From Lysobacterales bacterium (lineage in GTDB: Bacteria; Pseudomonadota; Gammaproteobacteria; Xanthomonadales; SZUA-36), in NCBI GenBank assembly GCA_013213875.1, contig JABSSV010000333.1, positions 1 through 7,662 on the forward strand: a DNA stretch of 7,662 nt, written 5' to 3'. A program made the translations under genes and the position numbers. Shown in pieces: positions 6,721-7,662 of this stretch (its first letter is position 1; each line of letters opens with the position of its first letter). The notes under the pieces are model-generated. The model had not been told where the DNA came from, did not search any database, and was given only the letters and a program-made list of their open reading frames with translations.

Positions 6721-7250
6721 TCTGCAGCCGTTGGCTGGGGGTCTTCCTGGCGCGCGTGGCGGCGGGCTTTGGCGAGACGCTTGCGCACCATGTTGCGCTT
6801 GAGTGGCGACAGGTAATCCACGAACAGCTTGCCCGCCAGGTGGTCCATTTCGTGCTGCAGGCAGACCGCGTCCAGCCCGTCCAGCTCGGTTTCGAAGCTG
6901 CTGCCATCGGCACGCTGGGCGCGCACCCTAATGGTTTCTGCGCGATCCACCTTGGCATAGATGCCGGGCACAGACAGGCAGCCCTCCTCATAGGTCTGGC
7001 TGCCGTCCTGCTGAATGATCTCCGGGTTGATGAACGCCCGGGGCTGGTTGCGCTGCTCACTGGTATCTAGCACCAGCACCCGCTGGTGCACGTTGATCTG
7101 GGTCGCTGCCAGGCCGATGCCCTGTTCCTCGTACATGGTTTCGTACAGGTCTTCGACGAGCTTGGCCAATTCCTCATCAAAGGTTTCCACGACGCTGGCT
7201 ACGGTTCGTAACCGTGGGTCAGGAAACTCGAGAATTTCGCGTAATGCCAT
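6717..7250 (-). CDS. def: Peptide deformylase
   Basis: Def removes the formyl group from the N-terminal methionine of new proteins at the ribosome. All three family motifs are present (numbering from the ATG used here): GIGLAATQ (44-51), EGCLS (89-93) and HEMDHL (133-138). The metal ligands are C91, H133 and H137, the catalytic glutamate is E134, and Q51 lines the active site. The length is 177 residues against 169 in E. coli, the excess being a polar tail ending in PQPTAAE. The ATG at 7250 gives MALREILEFPDPRLR, matching family N-termini. An in-frame TTG at 7271 would add seven residues and lacks a ribosome site, so I rejected it. GGAA about 8 nt upstream of the ATG is a weak Shine-Dalgarno. 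This is the first gene of the leftward operon, so the region 7251-7310 must hold its promoter; the stop overlaps fmt by 4 bp. Confidence 0.96.
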   Translation of the reverse strand: MALREILEFPDPRLRTVASVVETFDEELAKLVEDLYETMYEEQGIGLAATQINVHQRVLVLDTSEQRNQPRAFINPEIIQQDGSQTYEEGCLSVPGIYAKVDRAETIRVRAQRADGSSFETELDGLDAVCLQHEMDHLAGKLFVDYLSPLKRNMVRKRLAKARRHARQEDPQPTAAE

Positions 7251-7289
7251 AAAACCGTTCCGCGTAAACAATTTAGGTGAACTTTTTTA

Positions 7290-7311
7290 CAAGTTTAATT
7301 ATGATAACTTG
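7290..7311. repeat. Inverted repeat CAAGTT-N10-AACTTG, candidate operator
   Basis: Perfect 6-bp arms (7290-7295 and 7306-7311) around a 10-bp AT-rich spacer that contains both candidate -10 boxes. The 22-bp symmetric layout fits a dimeric regulator sitting on the divergent promoters, but arms of this size can arise by chance. No known regulator consensus was recognised. Confidence 0.35.
7298..7305. promoter_or_regulatory. Possible overlapping divergent -10 boxes for def and the LysM gene
   Basis: In the AT-rich centre of the intergenic region the minus strand reads CATAAT (7303 to 7298) and the plus strand reads TATGAT (7300-7305), each one mismatch from TATAAT. The implied start sites would give leaders of about 40 nt before the def ATG and about 65 nt before the LysM ATG. 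No convincing -35 accompanies either; the best plus-strand candidate, GTGAAC at 7277-7282 with 17-bp spacing, matches only 3 of 6. The divergent arrangement requires promoters here, but the exact boxes are a guess. Confidence 0.35.
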
Positions 7312-7314
7312 AGT

Positions 7315-7327
7315 CGAACTTTGTTCG
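7315..7327. repeat. Short palindrome CGAAC-TTT-GTTCG
   Basis: Perfect 5-bp arms with a 3-nt centre, 3 bp to the right of the CAAGTT/AACTTG repeat and downstream of the candidate plus-strand start site. It may be an operator half of a larger array or a small hairpin in the LysM leader. Function unknown. Confidence 0.3.
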
Positions 7328-7340
7328 CTATACCAACAAC

Positions 7341-7370
7341 GGCCTTCAGGCCAGTCTGGCTGGGAGCCAG
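7341..7370 (+). repeat. Two adjacent GC-rich inverted repeats in the LysM-gene leader
   Basis: GGCCT-TC-AGGCC (7341-7352) is followed 3 bp later by CTGGCT-GGG-AGCCAG (7356-7370). The second would form a 6-bp stem with a GGG loop. The middle CTGGC (7356-7360) can also pair with the upstream GCCAG at 7350-7354, so the two pairings are mutually exclusive. There is no T-run after them, so a rho-independent terminator is not supported. Confidence 0.4.
7362..7366 (+). promoter_or_regulatory. Probable ribosome binding site of the LysM gene
   Basis: GGGAG lies 9 nt upstream of the ATG at 7376. It falls in the loop and right arm of the CTGGCT/AGCCAG hairpin, so folding of the leader would partly cover it. 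If translation instead starts at the in-frame GTG 7391, GGGGA at 7378-7382 would be the ribosome site. Confidence 0.45.
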
Positions 7371-7375
7371 TTTCA

Positions 7376-7662
7376 ATGGGGAAAAGGACAGTGAAAACGA
7401 AACTATTCAGTTTCATCCTATCGGCTTTTCTTTGCAGCGTTGCTGCGGCGCAGGACGTGTCTCTGCGCGATGGCCACCCGGATGAGTACATTGTAGTCGA
7501 GGGGGACACACTGTGGGATATTTCGGGGCGTTTTCTCGATCATCCATGGCAGTGGCCAGCCATTTGGCATGCGAATCAGCAGATTGAAAACCCGCATTTG
7601 ATTTATCCGGGCGATCGCGTTTCGCTGGTTTATATCGATGGTCAGCCCCGTTTGATGGTCGA
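7376..7662 (+). CDS. LysM-domain envelope protein, N-terminal part (cut by right window edge)
   Basis: The frame is open from ATG 7376 to the right edge (95 codons plus 2 nt, no stop). The N-terminus MGKRTVKTKLFSFILSAFL followed by CSVAAAQ is a Sec signal peptide with probable cleavage after A25. A LysM peptidoglycan-binding module follows at about 37-86: EYIVVEGDTLWDISGRFL, then PWQWPAIWHANQQIENPHLI and YPGDRV. The W-x-W-P-x-(I/L)-W insert and the segment IDGQPRL are typical of the protein divergent from def in Pseudomonas-type genomes (PA0020-like, from memory), which is usually several hundred residues long. It probably binds peptidoglycan in the periplasm; the exact function is not established. 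The start may be GTG 7391 (MKTKLFSF), which gives an equally good signal peptide. In related genomes dprA usually follows, outside this window. Confidence 0.88.
   Translation, partial: MGKRTVKTKLFSFILSAFLCSVAAAQDVSLRDGHPDEYIVVEGDTLWDISGRFLDHPWQWPAIWHANQQIENPHLIYPGDRVSLVYIDGQPRLMV

Noticed and set aside
5851..6816. Long plus-strand open frame (321 codons) opposite fmt and the end of def
   Set aside because: It lies antisense to clearly conserved genes, has no recognisable motif and reflects the scarcity of stops in GC-rich DNA.
7251..7271. Earlier TTG start for def
   Set aside because: It adds seven residues not seen in the family and has no ribosome site; the ATG at 7250 matches known Def N-termini.
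7315..7327. CGAAC-TTT-GTTCG as a LexA (SOS) box
   Set aside because: The Bacillus-type box needs a 4-bp centre, here it is 3 bp, and gammaproteobacterial LexA normally uses CTGT-N8-ACAG.
7015..7485. Plus-strand open frame crossing the intergenic region into the LysM gene
   Set aside because: It is antisense to def and in a different frame from the LysM coding sequence, which has a clear signal peptide and LysM domain.

Overview
The window looks like a chromosomal segment of a fairly GC-rich gammaproteobacterium. Seven genes run leftward on the minus strand in the order def, fmt, rsmB, a DUF4390-type gene, ntrY, ntrX and trkA (cut by the left edge). One gene runs rightward from the same intergenic region: a LysM-domain envelope protein cut by the right edge. 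From memory, lysM / def-fmt-rsmB-trkA is the arrangement near the origin in Pseudomonas (PA0016-PA0020 region of P. aeruginosa). Here the DUF4390 gene plus the NtrY/NtrX two-component system sits between rsmB and trkA. I cannot name the genus from sequence alone.

Layout. 1-312: first 104 codons of trkA. 315-1667: ntrX, an NtrC-family response regulator. 1668-1744: the only real gap inside the operon (77 bp). 1745-3988: ntrY, a membrane histidine kinase. 3964-4518: small secreted or lipoprotein of the DUF4390 type. 4475-5779: rsmB. 5776-6720: fmt. 6717-7250: def. 7251-7375: divergent intergenic region, AT-rich in the middle and packed with small inverted repeats. 7376-7662: N-terminus of the LysM protein. 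Apart from the 77-bp gap, adjacent minus-strand genes overlap (two ATGA junctions, one 44-bp and one 25-bp overlap) or are 2 bp apart, so the set is probably one transcription unit with translational coupling.

Roles. Fmt formylates Met-tRNA for initiation and Def removes the formyl group from the finished N-terminus. RsmB methylates 16S rRNA. NtrY senses something at the membrane and should phosphorylate NtrX. TrkA is the cytosolic nucleotide-binding regulator of Trk potassium uptake. The LysM protein should bind peptidoglycan in the periplasm.

The most interesting point is NtrX. Its receiver domain and Fis-type helix-turn-helix look intact, but the central AAA+ domain has lost the sigma-54 contact loop (no GAFTGA), the Walker B aspartate, the sensor I residues and both arginines of the usual FREDLYYRL arginine-finger segment. 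Walker A and the PGNxREL sensor II motif remain. It therefore reads as a phosphorylation-controlled DNA-binding protein with a non-catalytic AAA+ scaffold rather than a sigma-54 activator. No mobile element, CRISPR array, tRNA or rRNA gene is visible.
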